Source of the DNA: a bacterium
GTDB lineage: Bacteria > Electryoneota > RPQS01
DNA: 12,240 bases
Assembly (NCBI GenBank): GCA_028711875.1
Contig: JAQTRJ010000030.1
Coordinates: 1 to 12,240 of the forward strand
Direction of reading: 5' to 3'
The first letter of the stretch is position 1, and every line of letters begins with the position of its first letter. The notes below the pieces were generated by a model. That model was given only the letters and a program-made list of their open reading frames with translations. It searched no databases and was not told where the DNA came from. Made by a program: the position numbers and the translations under genes. This document shows, one piece after another, positions 1 to 7,501 of this stretch.

Positions 1-1283
1 GGATGATTGTGTACGAATGCCAGCGCCGCAGCGCGATGTAGCAGCGCCGGGCGCAGCGCGTCGCGCGGATGCAGACTCGCGCTACACTCGGTGCCGGTGC
101 CGAGTACTTCCTCAGTGATCAGATGGTGCTGCTCGTCAATGCAAAGCACACGGAATTGCTCGCAACGGAGATCGGCCATCCCGACGGCATAGGACGCGAT
201 ATCTTCCGGTCCGCGAAGGAGCACGGTGTGGCGATCTGACGAAGAGAAAAAGCGGCGTCCGATCTCAAACATCGCGCTGATTTGCCGGGCACGGGCGATT
301 GGAATAGCCAGCGCTTCACTCAGCCGGCGGGGATCGCGCTCGTTGGCTACGGGGAGCGAGCCATATTCGCGAAGCATGCGGCCGCCGAGCTTGCTCATTC
401 GCGACGCGGATTCGCCCTCGGTCATCACCAGCGACAGCAACTCGGAAAGTGAGCAGGTATTCATGTCAGGTGAATACTCGGATATTGGCGAATCAAGTGA
501 TGCGCTTTTCACTTCCGGCATCGAGAGATTCCTGCTAGGCTTATATAGTCCATGGACCACAAACAGATTAAGTGGAGCGAGCATGGTACGGTGCAGTGCT
601 TGGGCGATGTGATGAAGACGTTCCTCGACTTCTTGAGAAATGGCGACCGAATTATCGCTGCGTGCCGATAGATCGTTGCGAATGGCGCGAACAATGACTT
701 CTGGAGAAGAGGATTCGTGATGACCAAAGCGCGTCGTCCATAATCCGGTGATTTCCTGTGCGCGCAGGTGATGAAGACCTTCGTGCTTGAGCTGGGAACG
801 AAGAGAAGACAGAGAGGGCCACGATGCCGCATCAGCAGCAAATGTCCAGCGGCCGCTGCGAAGATAATTCTCGATCATGACTGCGGCCTGCTGGCCTTCA
901 GTTTGTGCGGAAGGCGAAAGCTCTACAACCATGATGCGCATGCGATCACGCAGCATGCGAAGACAGCTCGAAAAAAAGTTCGCTCGCGCTGATGGGGTCG
1001 AGAACACTCCGAGAAACAGCGCGGCGTCGAAAACCGCACTCTCATCCAGAGTCTCTTCGCTCATCGAAGGAAAAACAGTCACGTTGGGCGGGAGTGCGGA
1101 GATGTCGCTGAGTGTGGAGCCGTCCGGGCGGGCGATCTGGACAGTTACTCGGTCGAAATGGCGTGCCATTTCGAAGACAAGAGGATGGATGGAGACCGCA
1201 GATAGCCAGAGGCGATGACCGCGCGGATTACCCAGCGCGGTCAAGAGCGATTCGAGCGATGTGTCGTTAACGGATGGTCGCAC
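1..1283 (-). CDS. Methyltransferase-like domain fused to RadC/JAB (UPF0758) domain, 3' end beyond window
   Basis: One uninterrupted frame of 427 codons runs off the left edge. Residues ~10-125 follow the strand/helix order of a class I SAM methyltransferase: LWLSAV as strand 1, RVTVQIA as strand 2, FDAALFLGVFS as strand 4, then SSCLRMLRDRMRIMVVEL. The glycine-rich SAM loop is missing and strand 2 lacks the usual acidic end, so catalysis is doubtful. Residues ~278-345 match the RadC N-terminal helical region (SLSELLSLVM, RQISAMFEIGRRFF). From ~355 the JAB/MPN fold begins (RVLCIDEQHHLITEEVLGTGT, then HPRDALRPALLHRAAALAFVHNHP), and the window ends inside the metal-binding HxHP motif. I chose GTG at 1283 because GAGGAG lies about 9 bases upstream; this overlaps the end of metG by 17 bp. 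RadC proteins were named for DNA repair, but their true role is unsettled. The RadC assignment is strong; the N-terminal one is by fold pattern only. Confidence 0.85.
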   Translation of the reverse strand, partial: MRPSVNDTSLESLLTALGNPRGHRLWLSAVSIHPLVFEMARHFDRVTVQIARPDGSTLSDISALPPNVTVFPSMSEETLDESAVFDAALFLGVFSTPSARANFFSSCLRMLRDRMRIMVVELSPSAQTEGQQAAVMIENYLRSGRWTFAADAASWPSLSSLRSQLKHEGLHHLRAQEITGLWTTRFGHHESSSPEVIVRAIRNDLSARSDNSVAISQEVEERLHHIAQALHRTMLAPLNLFVVHGLYKPSRNLSMPEVKSASLDSPISEYSPDMNTCSLSELLSLVMTEGESASRMSKLGGRMLREYGSLPVANERDPRRLSEALAIPIARARQISAMFEIGRRFFSSSDRHTVLLRGPEDIASYAVGMADLRCEQFRVLCIDEQHHLITEEVLGTGTECSASLHPRDALRPALLHRAAALAFVHNH

Positions 1284-3183
1284 CGGGCGGAATCTCCTCG
1301 TCGGTCGTAAGCAGAACCAACTTCCCGCCGGACTTGGCGGCGAGCAGCATTCCCTCAGACAGCTCGCCGCGCAGTCGAGTCGGCTTCAGATTCGCCACTA
1401 CGACAATCGTCTTCCCGACAAGACTCTCCGTGGAATAATGTTCAGCGATTCCCGCCACAATTTGTCGTCGTCCATCTCCAATGTCAACAGAGAGTTTTAG
1501 CAACTTTTCGGTTTCTGCGATGCGTTCCGCCGAAATGATTTTGGCAGTACGCAGCTGCACGCGGGTGAATTCCTCGATGCTTAGCAGACTCTCAGGATCG
1601 GGACTGGCGGGCGGTGACGGTGGGAGAACTTTTCCGGCAGAAAGCTCAGGAAGCGCGGCGAGGACGGTGTCGCTCTCGATTCGCGGAAAGAGAGGATCAC
1701 CGCTTTCCACGCGTGCGCCGGCGCGCAAGCGGCCCCACACGGCCGTTTCCGTCAGCAGAAAATCCTCGACAGGTTCGCCCAGTCTCGACAGCAGTTCGGC
1801 CATTTTGGACGGCATCACGGGATAGAGAAGAACCGCCGCGATCCGCAGCGCTTCTGCGGATTCATACAGCACTTCACCGCAGCGCTTCTTGTCCGTTTTA
1901 GCGAGCGCCCACGGCGCTTCAGCGTCGAAGTAGCGATTGGTCGCGCGAATAAGTTGCAGCGTTTCTTCGATGATGACATGCAGCTTGCGTTCGGAAAGAT
2001 AACCCTCGATGGCCGCAACCAGCGACGCAGCTTGGTGTGCCAGCGCGCCGGGATGCGCCGGCGGCTCGGGAAGACGATCGTTGAAATTGTTGTGAATGAG
2101 CTTGCTGAGCCGGGACAGAAGATTGCCCAGATCGTTGGCGAGATCGCTGTTAATCCGGTTCACCAGCATCTCGATGCTGAAGGTCGCATCCAGACCGATG
2201 ACCATGTCGCGCATCAGGAAATAGCGCAGGACATCGGCTCCGAAAAAACGCAGCAGCGGCGTCACGTCCACCGGCCGCCCCGACGATTTGGATATCTTTG
2301 AATCGCGAAAATTCCAATAGCCGTGAACGGTCAGGTGGCGATAGGGTTCAATCCCTGCCGCGTGCAGCATGATCGGCCAATAGATCGCATGGGGTTTCAG
2401 AATATCCTTGGCGATGAGATGCTCCACGCTTTCCCAATGAATTATCCAGCTATCGCTCCGGTCGTAGCCGATTGCCGTCAGATAGTTTAAGAGCGCGTCG
2501 AACCAGACGTAGGTGACGAAGTTATCGTCGAAAGGAATGGGGATTCCCCATGTCAAGCGGGAACGCGGGCGGGAGATGCATAGATCATCGAGTGGTTCGC
2601 GGAGAAACCCGAGCACCTCGTTTCGATAGCGATCGGGACGAATGAAATCCGGATGTGCGTGAATATAGTCCACGAGCCATGGCTGATAACGGCTCATGCG
2701 GAAGAAATAGTTTTTTTCCTGAACGAACTCGGGGACGGTCTGATGATCGGGACACTTGCCGTCCACGAGTTCCTTTTCGGTGAGAAAGCGCTCGCAGCCG
2801 GTGCAGTAATGGCCGCCGTATTCACCAAAATAGATGTCGCCGCTCTCGCAAATTCGTTGCAGAATCGTTTGCACAAGCCGGACATGATCGGGATCCGTGG
2901 TACGAATGAAGCGGTCCGGAACGGTGTTCAACTGCGGCCACAGACTCCGAAACCGTCCGCTGATTTTGTCTACGAATTGCTGCGGTTCGATGCCCTGGGC
3001 CGCGGCGGCGCGGGCGATCTTATCGCCGTGCTCGTCGGTCCCCGTAAGAAAGAAGGTCTCCCGTCCCATGAGCCGATGGTAGCGCGCCAGAACATCGGCG
3101 AGAATCGTGGTGTACGCCGTTCCAATGTGCGGATCGGCGTTCACATAGTAGATGGGAGTCGTGACGTAGTAAACGGACTTCAT
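1267..3183 (-). CDS. metG: Methionyl-tRNA synthetase with C-terminal tRNA-binding domain
   Basis: Cytosolic class I aminoacyl-tRNA synthetase that charges tRNA-Met using ATP. The 638-residue protein has the HIGH-type motif as PHIGT (18-22), the TGTDEHG block (48-53), a zinc knuckle with Cys127, Cys130, Cys144 and His147, the core block YVWFDALLNYLTAIGY (~225-240), and the KMSKS loop as KISKS (296-300). An anticodon-binding helical region follows (~340-480). After a Pro/Ser linker (~515-530), residues ~536-638 form an EMAP/Trbp111-type tRNA-binding domain (FTRVQLRTAKI, ANLKPTRLRGELSEGM). A single CxxC...CxxH knuckle resembles the Thermus-type enzyme. The start follows the upstream PSP1 gene by 35 bp, and the end overlaps the methyltransferase-RadC gene. 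No strong ribosome-binding site is seen, but the N-terminus aligns with the family. Confidence 0.97.
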   Translation of the reverse strand: MKSVYYVTTPIYYVNADPHIGTAYTTILADVLARYHRLMGRETFFLTGTDEHGDKIARAAAAQGIEPQQFVDKISGRFRSLWPQLNTVPDRFIRTTDPDHVRLVQTILQRICESGDIYFGEYGGHYCTGCERFLTEKELVDGKCPDHQTVPEFVQEKNYFFRMSRYQPWLVDYIHAHPDFIRPDRYRNEVLGFLREPLDDLCISRPRSRLTWGIPIPFDDNFVTYVWFDALLNYLTAIGYDRSDSWIIHWESVEHLIAKDILKPHAIYWPIMLHAAGIEPYRHLTVHGYWNFRDSKISKSSGRPVDVTPLLRFFGADVLRYFLMRDMVIGLDATFSIEMLVNRINSDLANDLGNLLSRLSKLIHNNFNDRLPEPPAHPGALAHQAASLVAAIEGYLSERKLHVIIEETLQLIRATNRYFDAEAPWALAKTDKKRCGEVLYESAEALRIAAVLLYPVMPSKMAELLSRLGEPVEDFLLTETAVWGRLRAGARVESGDPLFPRIESDTVLAALPELSAGKVLPPSPPASPDPESLLSIEEFTRVQLRTAKIISAERIAETEKLLKLSVDIGDGRRQIVAGIAEHYSTESLVGKTIVVVANLKPTRLRGELSEGMLLAAKSGGKLVLLTTDEEIPPGATIR

Positions 3184-3218
3184 CGGGTAATCGTTTGGTA
3201 AGGTTGAGGAATCGCGGA

Positions 3219-4367
3219 TTATCCGTTGGATTCAGTGGACGGCGGTTTTTGCGGAGTAGCACCCTCGCCTGAAGCGCCGGAACCGGATTTTGGCCGACTG
3301 TGCCGGCGCTTGCGTTTCTTTTTAGGTTTGTCGGATCGAGGAGCAACGTTCAAATCGGTTCCCACTTGAATCTGTTCGCCGCCGGCTTCCACCGCGAGTC
3401 CCAGCCCCCCTCCGGCCAGAAGCGTGACACGCTCACCCACTCCGGATTCCTCCGGCGCCGATTCGGACGGTGAGGGTTCAGGAACGAGTGCGGGGGAAGC
3501 GGCCGGAGCGGCAACGCGCAAATGGGTGCGAATCCGGTCGGCACGAGTCATGTCGGGTCGCCAGTCGGATACGTCGCAAAACTCAGCGGGAGACACGCGC
3601 ACGGTGTCGCCGCCTTCGAATCGAATGTGGATTTGCTCGCGGATCAAATCGAGTTTGTCCACCACGCCCGCGCCTTTTTTCTCGTCCTGAACTGGATGTC
3701 CCGCTTTCGGGCATCGCCTCTGGAAGTCGCGATAAGCGCCCAGTTCGTAGAGCAGACAGCACTTGAGCCGCCCGCAAACTCCCGACAGCTTGGACGGATT
3801 CAGGGGCAGGAACTGATCGCGCGGCATCTGAGTGGAAATCGGCTTGAATTCATTTAAAAACGTACCGCAGCACAGCGAACAGCCGCACACGCCGTATCCC
3901 TGTGACCGCTTGGTCTCGTCACGCGCGCCGATCTGACGCAGGTCAATACGCGTCCGAAACGATGACGCAAGGTCTTTGACCAACTCCCGAAAATCCACGC
4001 GGCCGTCGGCCGTAAAATAAAACGTCATCTTCCGTCCGTCCCACTGCAGCTCCACGTCGGCGAGTTTCATGTCGAGCTTGTGCTGAATGATCTTCTGACG
4101 GGCGATGGGACGGGCGTCCTTTTCCTTCTGAAGATTCTGCGCGGCAATCTGCAAGTCCTCCGACGTGGCGCGCCGCAGAGCGACCGTCGGAACGGACTCC
4201 TCGCCGGTCATTCCTGAACGAAAGTCCAGATGCGTAACCCGTCCCAGATCGTGACCGCGTTCCACAGCCACGATGACGAGATCTCCGATTTCGAACGGAA
4301 ATTGCTGGGGATTCGCCGCGTAACCTTTGCGGTGTCCCTTGAATTCGATTTCAAGCATGGGAGGCAT
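3219..4367 (-). CDS. ricT: PSP1/RicT (YaaT) family protein
   Basis: Member of the PSP1 family. In Bacillus subtilis, RicT works with RicA and RicF in a complex that binds Fe-S clusters and promotes mRNA processing by RNase Y. With the start at 4367 it has about 382 residues. The N-terminus LEIEFKG...FEIGDLVIVAVERGHDLGRV is typical. Conserved cysteines lie at about 161, 163, 166 and 167 (GVCGCSLCCGTF) and 198, 203 and 204 (SGVCGRLKCCLLYE), consistent with cluster binding. After ~290 there is a low-complexity Pro/Ser/Glu stretch and a strongly basic tail (KPKKKRKRRHSRPK) not found in short homologues. ATG 4367 overlaps the holB end by 17 bp; ATG 4358 (8-bp overlap) and a longer start at 4451 are alternatives. 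None has a clear ribosome-binding site. RicA and RicF partners are not visible here, so the role in this organism is open. Confidence 0.88.
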   Translation of the reverse strand: MPPMLEIEFKGHRKGYAANPQQFPFEIGDLVIVAVERGHDLGRVTHLDFRSGMTGEESVPTVALRRATSEDLQIAAQNLQKEKDARPIARQKIIQHKLDMKLADVELQWDGRKMTFYFTADGRVDFRELVKDLASSFRTRIDLRQIGARDETKRSQGYGVCGCSLCCGTFLNEFKPISTQMPRDQFLPLNPSKLSGVCGRLKCCLLYELGAYRDFQRRCPKAGHPVQDEKKGAGVVDKLDLIREQIHIRFEGGDTVRVSPAEFCDVSDWRPDMTRADRIRTHLRVAAPAASPALVPEPSPSESAPEESGVGERVTLLAGGGLGLAVEAGGEQIQVGTDLNVAPRSDKPKKKRKRRHSRPKSGSGASGEGATPQKPPSTESNG

Positions 4368-5565
4368 GAGTGGATCGAGTGGAGGAATGCTTGGTGGATG
4401 CGCGCGGTCCCAAACATTCGCGCAGACGAATCGCCAGCGTGTATAGGGCAAACGTTTCGGTGTATCCGCGCGCCAAGTGGCCGGCGCATTCGTCTACGGC
4501 GCGCGCCGCCGCGTCGGAATCCACATCTGGAAACGCCGACAGCACGCCGTCCACGATCGCTTCCGATTCTCCGAACGTGAGTCCGCTCGCCTGCGCCGAT
4601 GCGGAGCGGCGGACGGACAGGTCTCTGAAAAAGAGCTTGAGAAGATCAAAGGCGACGTGCTGCGGAAATGATTCGCCGCCCAGCAGCGCATCCGCCGCCG
4701 CCGGCAATTTGAACGGGTCGCAGGTCGCCGACGCCTTGAGAAAATCAATGACACACGCCTGCAGAGCGCGCACATCGCCTTTGGCCAGCTCGCGGGCACG
4801 CGTCACGCTGCCGCCGCTAAGCTGCGCCGACAGGTTGGCGGCGGCGTCCTCCACTCCCGATTCCGCAAGCGCTTTCGCGAGATCTTCGGCGGGTAGGGGA
4901 AAAAGCGGGATCCGCTGGCAGCGCGAGCGCACGGTGGGGCGCAGCATCTGTTCGCGCTCGGTGGTCAGCAGAAAATAGCCGGCTTCCGGCGGTTCTTCCA
5001 GAACCTTCAAAAACGCATTCTGCGCGCTGTCATTCATGGTGTCGGCATGGCAGATCACGAACACTTTCCGAGCCGCCTGATAGGGCTTGAGCATCGCGGA
5101 ATGCAGAATGGAGCGGATCTCGCCGATCTTGATCAGCTGCAGAGCTGTGGAGCCGACTGCCGATTTCTTTTCGATTTCCGTCGCCGCATAGGGATCGCGC
5201 GTCAGTCGCGTGATCGTCGCGGCGATCTCTTCGGACAGCGCGTCTGCAGCATTGTCGTCGTCGTCGCTGGATGAGGATTTCTTGACGGCGGGCAGCGGAA
5301 ACACAATCCGCAAGTCGGGATGCTGAAGCGTTCGCGAGATCCGGCAATCGTCACACTGTTCGCATGGCTGATCGCCGTCTCCGCTGCACAGCAGGAGCCG
5401 CGCGAACTCGAGCGCCACGGCGGTCTTGCCGACTCCACCCGGACCGACCAGCAGATAGGCGTGGGCGGCGCGGCCCGCGCGCAGACTCTGAGCCAGCAAT
5501 CGGCGAATCCGCATTTGCCCGATGACGGGAAATGAGCCAGACTTGGTCAGCGGTTTTTTAGCCAT
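4351..5565 (-). CDS. holB: DNA polymerase III delta' subunit
   Basis: Clamp-loader AAA+ subunit that helps open the sliding clamp and load it on primed DNA. The 404-residue protein has Walker A GPGGVGKT (41-48), a zinc-binding set of cysteines (about 60, 68, 71, 74: CSGDGDQPCEQCDDC), the VFVICHADTMNDSAQNAFLKVLEEPP block (~168-193) and the SRC motif in RPTVRSRCQRI (~214-216). A Ser/Asp-rich insertion (SSSSDDDD, ~97-104) sits between the zinc module and the rest of the AAA+ core and is unusual. The start at 5565 puts the family's IGQ...AHAYLL block at the normal distance; a longer in-frame opening to 5775 only extends into the upstream gene. It overlaps the end of the EnvC-like gene by 19 bp. 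tmk, a frequent neighbour of holB, is absent. Delta' rather than gamma/tau is favoured by length and neighbours. Confidence 0.93.
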   Translation of the reverse strand: MAKKPLTKSGSFPVIGQMRIRRLLAQSLRAGRAAHAYLLVGPGGVGKTAVALEFARLLLCSGDGDQPCEQCDDCRISRTLQHPDLRIVFPLPAVKKSSSSDDDDNAADALSEEIAATITRLTRDPYAATEIEKKSAVGSTALQLIKIGEIRSILHSAMLKPYQAARKVFVICHADTMNDSAQNAFLKVLEEPPEAGYFLLTTEREQMLRPTVRSRCQRIPLFPLPAEDLAKALAESGVEDAAANLSAQLSGGSVTRARELAKGDVRALQACVIDFLKASATCDPFKLPAAADALLGGESFPQHVAFDLLKLFFRDLSVRRSASAQASGLTFGESEAIVDGVLSAFPDVDSDAAARAVDECAGHLARGYTETFALYTLAIRLRECLGPRASTKHSSTRSTHASHA

Positions 5566-6830
5566 TCCAGCGGATTCTTTTTGTTTTTCCCTGACCAGAT
5601 TTCGAAGTGAACCCGATACGACTCGCTGATGGGATCGAAGCCGGGATAGCCGATCAGTTGATTGGCGGCAATCTCGTCGCCTGCCGCAACGTCCACCTGA
5701 CCCAATTTGGCATACACGGTGTAGAAGGCCCCGGGATGCTCCACGATGCAGACGTTTCCGTAACCGCGCAGCCATGTGACCGAAGAGACCTTGCCTTCAG
5801 CCACCGAAGTCACGTGATCCTCGGATGATGCGTCCACTTCGATTCCCGGATTATCCGTGACCGTGGCTAGATCTCTGTTGCGCACCATGCCGAATCTCTC
5901 CACCACTCGTCCGTTCACCGGCCAGGGGAGTGATCCTTTGAGCATCGAGAGCGGTACGCCCGCAAGCGGCTCGCCGCGCGCCACCGCACTCACGATGTTC
6001 TCGATTTGCCGCCTGGATTCGGCAATCTCCTCGCGCCGCTCCGTGAGAAACTCACGATCCCGGCGCACGTGGTTCAGGTTCTTCTGAAGCACGCGCTTGC
6101 TCTGCGACAGTTGGCGGAGATCGCCGCGGATGCTCGAGTATAGTTCCTGTACATCGCTTTGACGGACGGCGAGTTCGTCCCGCCGCGCGTGCAAGGTCTG
6201 CATGGATCGCGACGATTCGTTTTCCTTCGCCTTCAGGTCATCATAGAGAGACGTCAGAGTTTCCAACGCCGCACGGCTGGCGGATTCCAGGCGAATCACG
6301 ACGCTTCGCCGAAGCAGCAAATCGCGCCACGAATGAGCGTCGAGCAGGAATTCGAGCGTCGCCCAGCCGGTGAGCCGTTTTCGCGTGAGCATCGAACGTG
6401 CCGCGGTCGCCGCCAGAAGTTGTCGCTCCTGCTCGATCCGAGAAATATCCACCGTCAGCGAGGCCAGCTCCTGCTCGCGAAGAGCCATGTCCGTCTCAAC
6501 GACGTGCAGGCTGTCCTGAAGCCGCTGCCCGATCCCGTGCTCCTCGCGAATGGCATGTTCGAGAATCGCGATTCGTCTTTGGGTAGCGTCCATATCTTCG
6601 AGGAGATCTTTTTCCCGTGTCGCGCCGCTCGAAAGGTCGCTTTCGATTTTCTGCAGCTCCCGTCGCAGGGAATCGAGGGTGCCCTCCGTTGGAGGCACAG
6701 CTCCCCGTGCGTCCGCAAGAAAACCGGAAGCAATCACATAAATAATTATAATAAATGGAATTAAATGCACCTTGAGGGCAAAGAAATACGAAATAATATG
6801 ATACGCTTCAATGCGGGAAAAAGCAAGCAC
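5547..6830 (-). CDS. EnvC-like coiled-coil protein with degenerate LytM (M23) domain
   Basis: Probably exported protein of up to 427 residues. A hydrophobic segment (VHLIPFIIIIYVIASGFLADARGA, ~21-44) looks like a signal peptide or N-terminal anchor. Residues ~48-140 and ~180-283 are rich in charged heptads and form coiled coils. Residues ~300-427 form a LytM/M23 domain (LPWPVNGRVVERFG, GYGNVCIVEHPG, HFEIW). The zinc ligands are largely lost: the HxxxD site reads NPGIE, Y-x-H-L reads YAKL, and HxHFE reads RVHFE. This is the pattern of EnvC, which activates cell-wall amidases rather than cutting peptidoglycan itself, so a division or daughter-cell separation role is inferred. The start is uncertain: GTG 6830 has AAGGGG only 2 bases upstream, while GTG 6770 would give a signal peptide directly and lies after a possible promoter. 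It is the first gene of the minus-strand operon. Confidence 0.85.
   Translation of the reverse strand: MLAFSRIEAYHIISYFFALKVHLIPFIIIIYVIASGFLADARGAVPPTEGTLDSLRRELQKIESDLSSGATREKDLLEDMDATQRRIAILEHAIREEHGIGQRLQDSLHVVETDMALREQELASLTVDISRIEQERQLLAATAARSMLTRKRLTGWATLEFLLDAHSWRDLLLRRSVVIRLESASRAALETLTSLYDDLKAKENESSRSMQTLHARRDELAVRQSDVQELYSSIRGDLRQLSQSKRVLQKNLNHVRRDREFLTERREEIAESRRQIENIVSAVARGEPLAGVPLSMLKGSLPWPVNGRVVERFGMVRNRDLATVTDNPGIEVDASSEDHVTSVAEGKVSSVTWLRGYGNVCIVEHPGAFYTVYAKLGQVDVAAGDEIAANQLIGYPGFDPISESYRVHFEIWSGKNKKNPLEWLKNR
6779..6825 (-). promoter_or_regulatory. Possible sigma70-type promoter for the minus-strand operon
   Basis: On the minus strand TTGCTT is followed after 17 bases by TATCAT, within the first codons of the longest version of the EnvC-like gene. 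If used, transcripts would start near 6775 and the protein would have to start at GTG 6770. The match to consensus is moderate and nothing else confirms it. Confidence 0.35.
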
Positions 6831-6842
6831 ATCCCCTTGTTA

Positions 6843-6871
6843 TTGCAAATCCCGCCGATCCGACCTATATT
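6843..6871 (+). promoter_or_regulatory. Sigma70-type promoter for rlmH
   Basis: TTGCAA (6843-6848) and TATATT (6866-6871) are separated by exactly 17 bases in the 80-bp divergent gap. A transcript starting near 6878 would have a leader of about 33 bases, with AAGG (6897-6900) ten bases before the rlmH ATG. The position, spacing and sequence all fit. Confidence 0.6.
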
Positions 6872-6910
6872 CGAGAAAACCTCGTTCTGAACAGCTAAGG
6901 CCCCTCCCTC

Positions 6911-7384
6911 ATGATTCTTCGCATTCTTGCCGTAGGAAAGCTCCGCGAAGCCTACTATCAGGCGGGCGTCGAGGACTACCTCGGGCGAATCCGGCATTAT
7001 TTCCCGATTGAACAGATCGAGGTTCCGGTGGGAACGGGCGAGGAATCCAACGGGGGAGGGCGTGGAGCGATGGTCCGCGAGGCTGCCGCACTGCGTCGGC
7101 ATGTAACTGCGGGAAGCCGTGTGGTGGCATTGGAACGGACGGGACGGCCATTCAGCACGGAGGAGTTTGCCAAATGGCTGGAGGAGTGCATGAACACGGC
7201 CATTTCCCGCGTGGATTTCGTCATTGGTGGGGCCTGGGGATTGGATGCGGGATTCGTCCGTGACGCCGATGTGAGACTCAGTCTATCGGCAATGACCTTG
7301 CCGCATGAGCTTGCCCGATTGGTGCTGGCGGAACAGATTTATCGCGCACTGTCCCTCTGGAAAGGCCATCCCTATCACAAATAA
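6911..7384 (+). CDS. rlmH: 23S rRNA (pseudouridine-1915 N3)-methyltransferase
   Basis: SPOUT-class methyltransferase that methylates N3 of pseudouridine 1915 in helix 69 of 23S rRNA, acting on assembled 70S ribosomes. The 157-residue length is standard for the family. It begins MILRILAVGKLRE, has the SAM-binding knot region VDFVIGGAWGLD (~100-111), and ends with the family signature MTLPHELARLVLAEQIYRAL and GHPYHK. ATG 6911 is preceded by AAGG at ten bases. It is transcribed divergently from the EnvC-like gene, and the next gene starts 117 bp later behind its own promoter, so it may be a single-gene unit. Confidence 0.97.
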   Translation: MILRILAVGKLREAYYQAGVEDYLGRIRHYFPIEQIEVPVGTGEESNGGGRGAMVREAAALRRHVTAGSRVVALERTGRPFSTEEFAKWLEECMNTAISRVDFVIGGAWGLDAGFVRDADVRLSLSAMTLPHELARLVLAEQIYRALSLWKGHPYHK

Positions 7385-7432
7385 CTACAGAAGGATATCG
7401 AGAGGGCGCGGGGGGCGGCGAGAACTTTCTCC

Positions 7433-7461
7433 TTGACTCCCCCGAACCTGTTGTGTATATT
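7433..7461 (+). promoter_or_regulatory. Sigma70-type promoter for mrp
   Basis: TTGACT (7433-7438), a 17-base spacer and TATATT (7456-7461) form a near-consensus promoter in the 117-bp gap between rlmH and mrp. The start point would be near 7468, leaving a leader of about 34 bases with GGAG at 7483-7486, somewhat far (15 bases) from the ATG. The -10 hexamer and spacer length are the same as at the rlmH promoter. Confidence 0.7.
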
Positions 7462-7501
7462 GACTTGTTTTCATCGCCTAACGGAGTTATTGACAACACA
7501 T

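Noticed and set aside
7..1218. Several plus-strand and short minus-strand open frames over the left edge
   Set aside because: They are shadows of the long minus-strand methyltransferase-RadC frame, which is open at the window edge and shows clear family motifs.
5563..5775. Longer N-terminus for holB starting at 5775
   Set aside because: The extra 70 residues are Arg-rich, unrelated to the delta' family, and lie wholly inside the EnvC-like gene's conserved LytM domain.
6761..7102. 113-codon minus-strand frame across the divergent gap
   Set aside because: It lies opposite the conserved rlmH start and covers the rlmH promoter; the composition gives no sign of a real protein.
7420..7431. GAGA...TCTC hairpin after rlmH
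   Set aside because: Four base pairs, no T run, and it abuts the mrp promoter; not a credible terminator.
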